The notes under the pieces: generated by a model
The model's input: the letters and a program-made list of their open reading frames with translations, nothing else
Database searches by the model: none
Told to the model about the DNA's origin: nothing
IMG/VR virus record: IMGVR_UViG_3300042350_001707
Location: 1 to 23,768 of that record
DNA length: 23,768 nt
Source: a virus
Strand: one strand, 5' to 3'
Program-made: the position numbers and the translations under genes
In this document: positions 16,058-22,514 of the stretch, in pieces
Layout of the letters: every line of letters begins with the position of its first letter
Position numbering within the stretch: the stretch's first letter is position 1

Positions 16058-16453
16058 TCACAGATCCGCGTATTCGGCGTCGATGTTGGTGTTCTGCGCG
16101 ACGTGAGGGGCGGCGCGCAGAAGAGTGGTGGTCCCCTGCAACATCAGCCCGACGCATTCCGGCACCTCGGCGTACTGCCCGCGAACCGTGGCGGAAACCG
16201 TCGCCGCAGCGAGAGCAACGTCACAAAGAAATCGGTTTGTCGTGCCGTTGTCCGTCGAGATGAAGAAGCGGATCATGTTGGCCGCTCCGGTGGCAACGGC
16301 ACCCGTCACCGCAACGCGCCGGATGCGACGCCCGTTCGCGGTTCCCGCCACAACGGTGACAAGCGTTCCCGTGCCATCGATCGCGGTGTTCGCGGTCCCA
16401 ACTTGAACATTCGCCCGCCCAGGCGTCGCGGCGTATTGGGGGTTCGTAGCCAT
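16058..16453 (-). CDS. Small virion structural protein
   Basis: The protein has 131 residues. It opens MATNPQYAATPGRANVQVGT and continues through short beta-rich segments (GTLVTVVAG, RIRRVAVTGAV, MIRFFISTDNGT). This composition and the opening are typical of small structural proteins found among fibre genes in podophages; I recall relatives starting MATNPNYAATPR. No enzymatic motif is visible. AGGAG lies about ten bases upstream and the preceding stop is one base from the start codon, so it is cotranslated with the tail fibre. It could be a fibre-associated beta-sandwich or a capsid decoration protein; position favours the tail. Confidence 0.65.
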   Translation of the reverse strand: MATNPQYAATPGRANVQVGTANTAIDGTGTLVTVVAGTANGRRIRRVAVTGAVATGAANMIRFFISTDNGTTNRFLCDVALAAATVSATVRGQYAEVPECVGLMLQGTTTLLRAAPHVAQNTNIDAEYADL

Positions 16454-16454
16454 C

Positions 16455-17906
16455 TCAGATTACTCCTGCATTGAGAATTGCGAAATTGGACTGCGGAGCC
16501 TCTTGCGAGGACCACGTCGTTCCATCCGACATTAGCACATTGCCAGCCGCGCCGGGAGCCACCTCCTGCAAAGCGGACGTTCCGTTGCCCAGCAGCACGT
16601 TGTTCACGGCAAGCGTCGCCGCTCCGGTGCCGCCGCGCGCGACGCCGATGGTCCCCGACGCAATCGCGGCGGCATCGATCGCGATCGTCACGTTCGACGC
16701 TGCCGTCAGCCGCCCCTGGGCATCCACGGTGAACGACGCGACAGCGGTCGCAGATCCATACGATCCGGCAGTCACCGCTGTGTTCGCGAGCGCGAGCGTG
16801 CCAGCCCCGGTGATCGGCCCGCCGGTCAGCCCGGTGCCGCTCGCGACGCTTGTCACGGTGCCCGACGACGACGACATCGCGAGGAACATGTTGGTGCCGT
16901 TCGACACTAGGATCGCGCGCGTGCCGGATGCGATGTTCGCGCTCGTTACGCCAGCATCGGCCGAATTCACGCGCCACGTCGCGACGTGCCCGCCCAGCGT
17001 CAGGTTGTTTGTGACGAACCAGAAGCCTGGAGCGGTGCCGTATTCGTAAATTCGGTCGCCGGTCAGCGTGCCGTTGAATTGCTGGATCTGCGCGGCAAGC
17101 TCGGACGCACTCAGCGTCTGCGTTCCAGCCGCGCCGCCTGCCGAGATGTTGACTGCCGAGATGGAATAGGCAGTCGATGCGCCGCCGCGACCGACCGTGC
17201 GGATCTGCGTGCCATCGCAGACCAGCATCGCGCTCTCGGTTTGGTTCAGCACCAGCGTCGTCGATCCGTCGATCAACTCCGACCCGCTCGGATCGAGCGT
17301 CAGCGTGCCGCTGCCGTCGTTGCGGACGAAGCAGAACCACGTCGCGCCGAGCGTCGCCGCCGCATCGATGGTGAACGTCAACGCGCCGCCTGTCGAGACG
17401 ATAAGCTGCGCCCGGTCGTTTGACGCAAGCGTGTAGTTCGCGTTCTTGGTCGAGGTCGGGCACGACTGGACAAGCAGCCCCAGAGCCGCTTGCAGACCCG
17501 CTCCAGCGAGGGAAGGGGCATCGGCCAGGGATGTACCAGCCCCGTACTGAATCGCGCCCCAGGTGCCCGCCAGGGTCGTATTGGAGCGCAACCAGATGAG
17601 CCAGCCCTGGCCTGGGGCGATTGTCGCGACCGCATTCGACGCGGCGTCGCGCACCGTCAGCGAATACGCGCCCAGGTTTCGGATCAGCGTGTCCGCGCCA
17701 GGAGAGCCGCCGCGCGCGTCCGGTAGCGTGATCGACCGGCCAGACGCATTCGGCGTGGCGTCGATCTTGTCTGCCATCACCAGCGTCCCTGGTGCTGCAT
17801 TCAGAGGCCAGCCAAGAGAGGCGTCTGCCAGGACCGAGATCGACAGATACGACAGGTCGGAGGGGTTGATGTTCTGCCCGCCGAAGATCTGAGTGTAGTT
17901 TGGCAC
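16455..17906 (-). CDS. Tail fibre protein
   Basis: The protein has 483 residues from a GTG preceded by AAGGAGG. The N-terminal third is a beta-rich attachment region. The C-terminal part shows classical phage fibre sequence: GTVTSVASGTGLTGGPITG (349-367), SFTVDAQGRLTAASNVTI (391-408), IGVARGGTGAATL (420-432) and LLGNGTSALQEV (438-449). These motifs occur repeatedly in trimeric tail fibres and in many phage side-fibre shafts. The sequence ends soon after GNVLMSDGTTWSS, so the receptor-binding tip may be supplied by a separate protein; the glycine-rich protein at 15464-16054 is the best candidate. The gene follows the adaptor gene directly, with its start codon one base beyond the adaptor stop. 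Confidence 0.85.
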   Translation of the reverse strand: MPNYTQIFGGQNINPSDLSYLSISVLADASLGWPLNAAPGTLVMADKIDATPNASGRSITLPDARGGSPGADTLIRNLGAYSLTVRDAASNAVATIAPGQGWLIWLRSNTTLAGTWGAIQYGAGTSLADAPSLAGAGLQAALGLLVQSCPTSTKNANYTLASNDRAQLIVSTGGALTFTIDAAATLGATWFCFVRNDGSGTLTLDPSGSELIDGSTTLVLNQTESAMLVCDGTQIRTVGRGGASTAYSISAVNISAGGAAGTQTLSASELAAQIQQFNGTLTGDRIYEYGTAPGFWFVTNNLTLGGHVATWRVNSADAGVTSANIASGTRAILVSNGTNMFLAMSSSSGTVTSVASGTGLTGGPITGAGTLALANTAVTAGSYGSATAVASFTVDAQGRLTAASNVTIAIDAAAIASGTIGVARGGTGAATLAVNNVLLGNGTSALQEVAPGAAGNVLMSDGTTWSSQEAPQSNFAILNAGVI

Positions 17907-17907
17907 C

Positions 17908-18555
17908 TCAAGCCTCCTTGCGGACGGTTGTGCGATCCATCATTCGCTGCACGTCCTCGCCATTCGTTGCGGCGAGGTGGCGATCGAAGAACTGCTGCCA
18001 GATCGCCATGCTCTCGGAGTTCTTCAGAAACGGCGCGGCCTCAAGCAGCGTAGCGTACAACAACAGGTCGGGCGCGTGCTGCGTCAGCCAGTTGCTCTGC
18101 GTCTGATCGTCCAGAAGAGGAAGCGTCTGCCAGTACAGGATCTCAGCGTTGAGTTGCTGATCTGGCGTCGGCGCAATGACCCAGTTGTCGAAATTGTAGT
18201 CTGCGTAGAACTCGGGCGTCCCCGTCAGGCTCTCGTCGGGCCAGTACTTTCTGACGTACTCGTAGCTGCGCGGGTAGATGAACTTGCGGCTGACTGCGGA
18301 CGCTCCGATGTTGAATGAGATCGTCCTGCGCCAGCGGGTCGGCTTTTCGTAGACGGAGACGCCGCTCGCAAGCGTCGTCGTGACGACGTTGATGAAGCCT
18401 TCGATCTTCAGTTCGCGCGCGCAGCGACGCTCCGCTGCGTTGATCAGGCGCGGGATCTGAGCGTAGACGAGCGGATCGCTCTCTGCGCTGAAGCCGCGCT
18501 CGATGTAGCGCTGCACGTCGAGCTTGAGGCTCGCGAATGTCGTCTGCTCTGACAT
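17908..18555 (-). CDS. Head-tail adaptor protein (SU10 adaptor-like)
   Basis: The protein has 215 residues. The N-terminus (SLKLDVQRYIERGF, then RLINAAERRCARELK) and the C-terminal helix block (DLLLYATLLEAAPFLKNSES) match the podophage adaptor family that forms a ring between portal and tail nozzle. The middle part (VIAPTPDQQLNAEILYWQ) is the usual beta segment. Its ATG lies two bases past the o-spanin stop (TGACATG), so the lysis genes and this structural gene are on one message. A second, larger adaptor-like gene is present at 20115-21170; the two probably contribute different rings of the neck. Membership of the SU10-type adaptor family is from memory of conserved motifs. Confidence 0.8.
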   Translation of the reverse strand: MSEQTTFASLKLDVQRYIERGFSAESDPLVYAQIPRLINAAERRCARELKIEGFINVVTTTLASGVSVYEKPTRWRRTISFNIGASAVSRKFIYPRSYEYVRKYWPDESLTGTPEFYADYNFDNWVIAPTPDQQLNAEILYWQTLPLLDDQTQSNWLTQHAPDLLLYATLLEAAPFLKNSESMAIWQQFFDRHLAATNGEDVQRMMDRTTVRKEA

Positions 18556-18556
18556 G

Positions 18557-18775
18557 TCAGGATTTGCACGCGCGGATCACGTCGCGCAGCATCCGGTAGT
18601 CGATGATCGCTTTTACCATTGCGCTGTCCTCGGCGGCTGCTTCCATCTCATCAGCAAGCCGCGACATGAAGGCGCGATCGTACTCGCGCAGCGGCGGGCA
18701 CGTCACGACGACGCTCGGCGCGCACGAAGCGAAGACGATGCTAAAAGCGACCAGAGCGAAGATCTTTGACCACAT
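18557..18775 (-). CDS. Rz1: o-spanin (Rz1-like outer-membrane lipoprotein)
   Basis: The protein has 72 residues from the ATG at 18775. The frame is open further upstream but lacks a signal there, whereas this start begins a lipoprotein signal peptide: W2-S3-K4, a hydrophobic core (IFALVAFSIV) and lipobox FASC with C18 as the lipidated cysteine. The mature part contains VVVTCPPLREYDRAF, as in Rz1-like proteins of many proteobacterial phages. The first 35 bases overlap the 3' end of the i-spanin gene in another frame, the classic Rz/Rz1 arrangement. The protein is expected in the outer membrane, binding the i-spanin to fuse the membranes in the last step of lysis. The family call rests on signal, size and overlap. 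Confidence 0.85.
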   Translation of the reverse strand: MWSKIFALVAFSIVFASCAPSVVVTCPPLREYDRAFMSRLADEMEAAAEDSAMVKAIIDYRMLRDVIRACKS

Positions 18776-18959
18776 GATCCTTGTCCTTCGGGGACGCAAC
18801 CGCAGCGTCAAGCATGCGCTCGTTCGCGCGCGCGGACTGCGCCTCGACGCGCCGCGTCGTCGAATTTGCGCCACGCTTCCAGGCGACGGCGACGACGGCG
18901 AGAGCGGCTCCAGCCGCCAGCAGATAGGCCCAGAACTTGTCGATCAGACCTCCGATCAT
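18741..18959 (-). CDS. Rz: i-spanin (Rz-like inner-membrane protein)
   Basis: The protein has 72 residues. The ATG at 18959 overlaps the lysozyme stop (ATGA) and has AGGAGG upstream; a longer frame reaching 19304 is only a shadow of the lysozyme gene. One transmembrane helix spans about residues 9-27 (FWAYLLAAGAALAVVAVAW), followed by a periplasmic helix rich in Arg, Ala and Glu (RRVEAQSARANERMLDAAVA). This is the layout of an i-spanin, though shorter than lambda Rz. The o-spanin gene begins inside its 3' end. The last seven residues, DLRSGRF, are identical to the end of the 718-residue virion protein at 4331. The role in lysis is inferred from topology and position. Confidence 0.82.
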   Translation of the reverse strand: MIGGLIDKFWAYLLAAGAALAVVAVAWKRGANSTTRRVEAQSARANERMLDAAVASPKDKDHVVKDLRSGRF

Positions 18960-19660
18960 CGAGATCCCTCCTGCCGACGCTTCCACTCCGACCAGACGAA
19001 CCAGCCGAGCGCTCCAATCGCCGCGACGCCCAGGACGCCCATCAGGACGTGCGGGCTGATTCCGATCGCAGCCAGACCATCCCAGATACTGGAGACCTGA
19101 GCAACAGCTTGCTGCGCGCCGGTAAGCGCAGCGCCAGCACCGGCAGCGATCGCCGCGACCGGCGGCTTGGCTGCGGGGTCGCGCGCCTCGGGCGTCGCGC
19201 GCGTTGTCTGCTCGTCGTCTCCGACCGGCGTCAGGTAGAGCGCGGCCTCGACCGAGCGGCGGCGCGTCAGCCCCGCGCGTACCTTGCCGCCCGCCTTGTT
19301 CCACATTGCGAATGCGTTCGCCGCTTCTGCGAACTTCGACTGATTGTGCAGACGAAGGACGGAGGACTTGCGAAAATTTCCGATGCCGATGTTATACGTC
19401 AGCGACACCATCGCAGCTAACTGGTTTTCATTCGGCGGCACGGCGCATGCCGAACGAACCTCTTTCGTCGTCGCATTCACCGTGATCAGAAGCTCGTGAT
19501 CGGCGCGATGCTGCGTCCATGTCGTGCCCTTCTGGACGTGCGGCCCCGTCTGCCCCCATCCGACAGTCCATACCGGCGGGCTTGCGAGCGTGTCGAGGTA
19601 CGCCTCAAGTCGGCACTTCTCGAAATCCTTGATGATGTTCAGACCGGCGTCGCTGATCAT
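18956..19660 (-). CDS. GH24 lysozyme (endolysin) with C-terminal transmembrane segment
   Basis: The protein has 234 residues from the ATG at 19660, which overlaps the preceding stop as ATGA. Residues 1-145 form a T4/lambdoid-type muramidase domain: the catalytic Glu is E14, D23 follows after eight residues, and T32 lies in WTVGWGQTG. The C-terminal signature GLTRRRSVEAALY (130-142) is also present. Such enzymes cut the MurNAc-GlcNAc bond of peptidoglycan. After an Ala/Pro-rich linker (about 150-190) comes a hydrophobic helix at about 205-223 and a basic end (WKRRQEGSR). There is no N-terminal signal or SAR helix, so the C-terminal helix may tether the enzyme to the inner membrane. The gene lies between the holin-like and spanin genes. 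Confidence 0.9.
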   Translation of the reverse strand: MISDAGLNIIKDFEKCRLEAYLDTLASPPVWTVGWGQTGPHVQKGTTWTQHRADHELLITVNATTKEVRSACAVPPNENQLAAMVSLTYNIGIGNFRKSSVLRLHNQSKFAEAANAFAMWNKAGGKVRAGLTRRRSVEAALYLTPVGDDEQTTRATPEARDPAAKPPVAAIAAGAGAALTGAQQAVAQVSSIWDGLAAIGISPHVLMGVLGVAAIGALGWFVWSEWKRRQEGSR

Positions 19661-19887
19661 TTGTCCACCTTGCCGTCGAGCTTGTCGAAGATCTTCTGAA
19701 TGAGAGCCTTGATCTCTCCAAGTTCGTCTTTCCTGACGTACTCGCGAGGGAGCGCGACCTCGATTTTGTGGAGATCCCTTCGCAGTTCCTTCACGGCATC
19801 CCATATCTGCCGCGCGAACCACCCGATGACGGCAAGGATCGCGCCGCCAGCCAGATTGATGATGCCTTGATAATCGATTCCGCTCAC
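19657..19887 (-). CDS. Small holin-like membrane protein
   Basis: The protein has 76 residues from a GTG at 19887; the GTGA overlap with the preceding stop supports this start. One hydrophobic helix covers about residues 9-28 (IINLAGGAILAVIGWFARQI). It is followed by an amphipathic charged helix (VKELRRDLHKIE) and a second helical part (LGEIKALIQKIFDKLDG). The layout of one membrane helix plus a coiled coil resembles XhlA-like or pinholin-like phage proteins. It lies directly upstream of the lysozyme, with an ATGA overlap, so it is the best holin candidate in the window. A non-holin anchor or regulator of the lysozyme is also possible; no sequence motif decides this. Confidence 0.6.
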   Translation of the reverse strand: MSGIDYQGIINLAGGAILAVIGWFARQIWDAVKELRRDLHKIEVALPREYVRKDELGEIKALIQKIFDKLDGKVDK

Positions 19888-20111
19888 GTCGCAATCTCCA
19901 CGTCTGGACGAACGAAGGGGAGGGTGATGTCTTCGGGTGGGCGCGCGGGGAGACGATACGGATCGTAATCGTCCCGGTCTGCTTCGCAGACTTTCAGCCC
20001 CGGCATATTCGGATCATCGTGAAGCTGGTGCAGCGGCATCTTGCGCGAGCATCGTCCGCAGATGCCGAGGCCGAGCGTCGGATTGCCAGTCGTGTCGATG
20101 AAGAGCGGCAT
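19884..20111 (-). CDS. Small conserved phage protein with CxxC motif
   Basis: The protein has 75 residues. CGRC (residues 18-21) and a later cysteine in LKVCEAD (about residue 42), with histidines between, could form a small zinc-binding knuckle, although the fourth ligand is not obvious. The opening MPLFIDTTGNPTLGLGICGR and the closing LPFVRPDVEI are patterns I recognise from small phage proteins of unknown function encoded near neck genes. It begins four bases after the adaptor stop and ends in a GTGA overlap with the holin-like gene. Its role, structural or regulatory, is not known. Confidence 0.65.
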   Translation of the reverse strand: MPLFIDTTGNPTLGLGICGRCSRKMPLHQLHDDPNMPGLKVCEADRDDYDPYRLPARPPEDITLPFVRPDVEIAT

Positions 20112-20114
20112 GCA

Positions 20115-21170
20115 TCACCTCGTGTAAACGCCGATGCGTGGTGCCCACTTGATCGGGCTGTTGTCGCGCTCCTCGTCTTCCGCAGAGCGCAGAGCCTTGT
20201 CCGCGAGCGCAAGCAGCTTGGCCTCGCGATCATCCGGCACCTCGGCCAGGACCGATGCGATGCGGCTCGCGAGTTGGAGGACGACAGCCTCGTACCAGCG
20301 CTGCGGGATGTCGAGCCTCTGCGACAAGCTGCCGACATCCATGATGTAGCGCTTGCGCCAGATCTCCATCTGGCTGAAGCGGTCGGTGCTGCTGACCGCA
20401 GGCCACAGATGAATGACCGGCTCGTCGCGCTGCCGGTCGAACCAATACTGGAGCGGACGCCCCCTGTAAGTGCGATCGACGAGCGCGGTGTAGTCGTCCC
20501 GGTTCATGCGCGCCATCGGGACTGCTCGGGGATTGTTGCCGATGAAAATCTCGCGCGCGCGCATGGTGAAGTTCAGCATACGAACTCTGAAGTATCGCGC
20601 GGACGTGAAGGTCGAGAGATCCGTCCAGAGCCAGTGTTCCGCGCCGAGCGAAACCGTAGTCGTCGTGTTGATGACCTCCCAGGTCGTGCCGTCGTCGCTG
20701 CGCGCGAACTCCAGTCTGACTGGACTGCTGCTGTCGTTGAGGTAGCCGACCGTAGTCGGCGCTGCGGCAGATCCGAAGTCCACGACGACCGAGCCGCCCG
20801 TGGAGGTCTGCACAAGCGTTGTCGATAGGTCGCCGTCGAATGCATTCTCGACGTTGCCGCCTGCCGTCGAGGTGTACGAGCCGGTCAGTCGCGTCAGGCT
20901 TCTCAGGTTGGCGTTCAGAATGTCCACCGTTCCGGTGAGGCCAGAGATCTCGTTCGTGCCCTCGTAGAGGGGCAGAACCTTTCGCTCGATGCACCACATT
21001 TGGATGCCGCGATTGGCGAAAGACGACAGCAGCATCCAGAGTTGATCCTGCGCGACTTCGATCTGCTCCGCGCCGATCTGCTGCGGCGTCAGCTTGCAGT
21101 ATCGAAACGCATGGTCGATGACCTTTCGGGTCTCGAACGTCGTCGCGGAAATCGTGCCGGAAACAGCCAT
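20115..21170 (-). CDS. Head-tail adaptor (P22 gp4-like) with inserted discoidin-like domain
   Basis: The protein has 351 residues. The ATG at 21170 overlaps the preceding stop as TGATG and is preferred to a GTG two codons upstream. Residues 1-92 are a typical neck-adaptor start: RKVIDHAFRYC, then LWMLLSSFANRGIQMWCIER. Residues about 215-351 complete the adaptor (MNRDDYTALVDRTYRGRPLQ, PVIHLWPA, MEIWRKRYI, a helical C-terminus). Between them, residues about 98-212 look like an F5/8 type C (discoidin) beta-sandwich: NVENAFDGDLSTT, GSVVVDFG, VRLEFARSDDGTTWEVI, ARYFRVRM. Discoidin domains often bind carbohydrates. The adaptor ring joins the portal; the insert would project outward. Adaptor and domain calls are from motif recognition. 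Confidence 0.78.
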   Translation of the reverse strand: MAVSGTISATTFETRKVIDHAFRYCKLTPQQIGAEQIEVAQDQLWMLLSSFANRGIQMWCIERKVLPLYEGTNEISGLTGTVDILNANLRSLTRLTGSYTSTAGGNVENAFDGDLSTTLVQTSTGGSVVVDFGSAAAPTTVGYLNDSSSPVRLEFARSDDGTTWEVINTTTTVSLGAEHWLWTDLSTFTSARYFRVRMLNFTMRAREIFIGNNPRAVPMARMNRDDYTALVDRTYRGRPLQYWFDRQRDEPVIHLWPAVSSTDRFSQMEIWRKRYIMDVGSLSQRLDIPQRWYEAVVLQLASRIASVLAEVPDDREAKLLALADKALRSAEDEERDNSPIKWAPRIGVYTR

Positions 21171-21643
21171 CAGCACTTCTCGCCATACATCGGCTTGCGA
21201 CCGTGCGTCGGCACGCCACCGCGCGCGAGCTTGGTCGGCGGCTTGCCGGGATGCATGGCTCGCTCGTGCTTGTGAACCGCGCCCTTCACCATGCGCTTGT
21301 CCGCCGCCACGTCCTCGTGCGCCGCGCCGCCCTTCTTCATGCCGCCGGGGATGCGGGCGCGCGCGCCATAGTTGGGCATGCCCTGGGGACGGGGCGCGGA
21401 GGCGATTTCCTGGCCCGCCAGGGCACTCAACGCGCCGACCGGCATCGAGGGTGCCGCCGCAGGCTTTCGCGCACCAGCGGGCGGAAAACCGGCCTTCTTG
21501 GGGGCGGCGGCGACCTTCGGCTTGACCTTCCCGCCGCCTGCGTAGAACTGCACGAGGCGACGCCCGTCGCCCCCCTTCGGCAGGCTGGTCAGCGAAGATC
21601 CGCCCTTGCCGAACTTGAACTCGCCGCGATGCGTCTTGCTCAT
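21170..21643 (-). CDS. Small basic Pro/Gly/Lys-rich phage protein
   Basis: The protein has 157 residues from the ATG at 21643, which overlaps the preceding stop as TGATG; a start three codons upstream at 21652 is less likely. It is low in complexity and strongly basic: GKGGSSLTSLPKGGDGRR near the start, a Pro/Ala/Lys-rich middle (KPKVAAAPKKAGFPPAGARK) and an end of ARGGVPTHGRKPMYGEKC. No fold or catalytic motif is recognised. It lies between a 52-residue basic protein and the adaptor. A nucleic-acid-binding or flexible virion component is possible from charge alone. Confidence 0.65.
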   Translation of the reverse strand: MSKTHRGEFKFGKGGSSLTSLPKGGDGRRLVQFYAGGGKVKPKVAAAPKKAGFPPAGARKPAAAPSMPVGALSALAGQEIASAPRPQGMPNYGARARIPGGMKKGGAAHEDVAADKRMVKGAVHKHERAMHPGKPPTKLARGGVPTHGRKPMYGEKC

Positions 21644-21801
21644 CACTTCCATCCCTTCTTCATGTCCGAATAGGACTTCTTCGAGATCGTGGACTTGCCC
21701 TTCGGGCGACTATCGCCTTCGAGCCTCTGGATGTTGATGTTTCGCACCAGCGATGGCTTCTGCGCCTTCATCGAGCGGAGCTTCTCCGACTTCGTCGCCA
21801 T
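21643..21801 (-). CDS. Very small basic protein (52 residues)
   Basis: An ATG at 21801 gives 52 residues: it opens MATKSEKLRSMKAQKPSLVR and ends KKSYSDMKKGWK. It lies one base after the stop of the 81-residue gene (TGACATG), and its own stop overlaps the next ATG (TGATG). Without it there would be an unexplained gap of about 160 bases in an operon that otherwise has none. The protein is lysine-rich and has no recognisable domain. Context and spacing make it a probable real gene of unknown function. Confidence 0.65.
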   Translation of the reverse strand: MATKSEKLRSMKAQKPSLVRNINIQRLEGDSRPKGKSTISKKSYSDMKKGWK

Positions 21802-21802
21802 G

Positions 21803-22048
21803 TCAGCAGTTCCAGGCGCGCAGCGACTTGTTGATGCGCGAGTTGGGGTCGCGCGCCGTCTTCTCGCTGGTGAGCTTCGCCTTCATCCCCTTCATCCGCG
21901 CGCAGAAGCTGTCGCGACGCGCGCCGCCCTCGGGCTGCGGCGGCTTGAGGTTCATGCCCTGCGCCTTGGCGGATGCGCGGCCTTTCGCATTCAGCCCGCC
22001 CTTCGGGTTCTTGCCTTCCTTGCGCTGCCACGCCGGGGTCTTCGCCAT
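21803..22048 (-). CDS. Small basic conserved phage protein (DUF6321-like)
   Basis: The protein has 81 residues; GAGGAGGAG precedes the ATG. The sequence starts MAKTPAWQRKEGKNPKGGLN and continues with KGRASAKAQGMNLKPPQPEG, then RRDSFCARMKGMKAKLT and a C-terminal RDPNSRINKSLRAWNC. This is a distinctive pattern that I recognise from many phage genomes (DUF6321-like), with conserved Cys in SFCARM and at the C-terminus. Its function is not established. The high Lys/Arg content and position among structural genes suggest a nucleic-acid-associated or virion role. It is the first of three consecutive small basic genes. Confidence 0.78.
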   Translation of the reverse strand: MAKTPAWQRKEGKNPKGGLNAKGRASAKAQGMNLKPPQPEGGARRDSFCARMKGMKAKLTSEKTARDPNSRINKSLRAWNC

Positions 22049-22058
22049 GCTCTCCTCC

Positions 22059-22487
22059 TCAATGGGTCCGGTGTCGGACGTTGTAAAGCTCGGCTATACC
22101 GATGATCGGGAAGACATCATAGACATCAGGCCCGCCGACACCAAAACCTTCTGTGACCGGGATCTCCAGCGTCCCCGTTGCGCTCAGGGTCGCTGCGTCC
22201 AGAAGCGCCGACAGGTCTGCCGTGATCGCGACGCCGAACTGAGCCGCCGAAGACAGCGTCGCGGCGTCGAGCGTTGCGGACAGCGATGCGACGTTGTCGA
22301 ACTGCCCGGTTGCCGACAGCACCGCGCCATCGAGCGTGACGCTCAGATTTCCGACGAGGCTCTGATCTGCGGTCGCATCGCTCGACAGCGTCGCTGCGTC
22401 GAGCGTCACGTTCAGACTGGCAGATATCCCGCCGCTGTCTGACAGCAGGGTGCCGAACTGAAATGTCAGCCCCTGCAACTGGGCCAT
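22059..22487 (-). CDS. Short virion protein with four copies of the 21-residue repeat
   Basis: The protein has 142 residues; GAGGTG lies a few bases upstream of the ATG. A 24-residue N-terminus containing LQGLTFQFGTLLSDSGG is followed by four units of 23, 21, 23 and 21 residues (for example LSVTLDGAVLSATGQFDNVA). They are the same family as the 44 repeats of the 1138-residue protein about 9 kb away. The 30-residue C-terminus (EGFGVGGPDVYDVFPIIGIA then ELYN) is unique. Two units carry two-residue insertions (ADQSLVGN, FGVAITAD). It may be a partner or a cap of the long repeat protein, or an independent tail or capsid decoration protein. Function is unknown. Confidence 0.75.
   Translation of the reverse strand: MAQLQGLTFQFGTLLSDSGGISASLNVTLDAATLSSDATADQSLVGNLSVTLDGAVLSATGQFDNVASLSATLDAATLSSAAQFGVAITADLSALLDAATLSATGTLEIPVTEGFGVGGPDVYDVFPIIGIAELYNVRHRTH
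22152..22415 (-). repeat. Four coding repeat units related to the 10239-13331 array
   Basis: These are the limits of four in-frame units of 69, 63, 69 and 63 bp that encode LS(V/A)TLDAATLSS-type repeats. The periodicity and residue pattern match the large array in the same operon, indicating common descent rather than chance similarity. Confidence 0.8.
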
Positions 22488-22514
22488 GCGTCACCTCATA
22501 CAGAAGCGCACAGA

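Noticed and set aside
18741-19304. 187-codon version of the i-spanin
   Set aside because: The upstream 115 codons overlap the lysozyme gene and are Arg-rich shadow sequence. The ATG at 18959 with AGGAGG and ATGA overlap is clearly the start.
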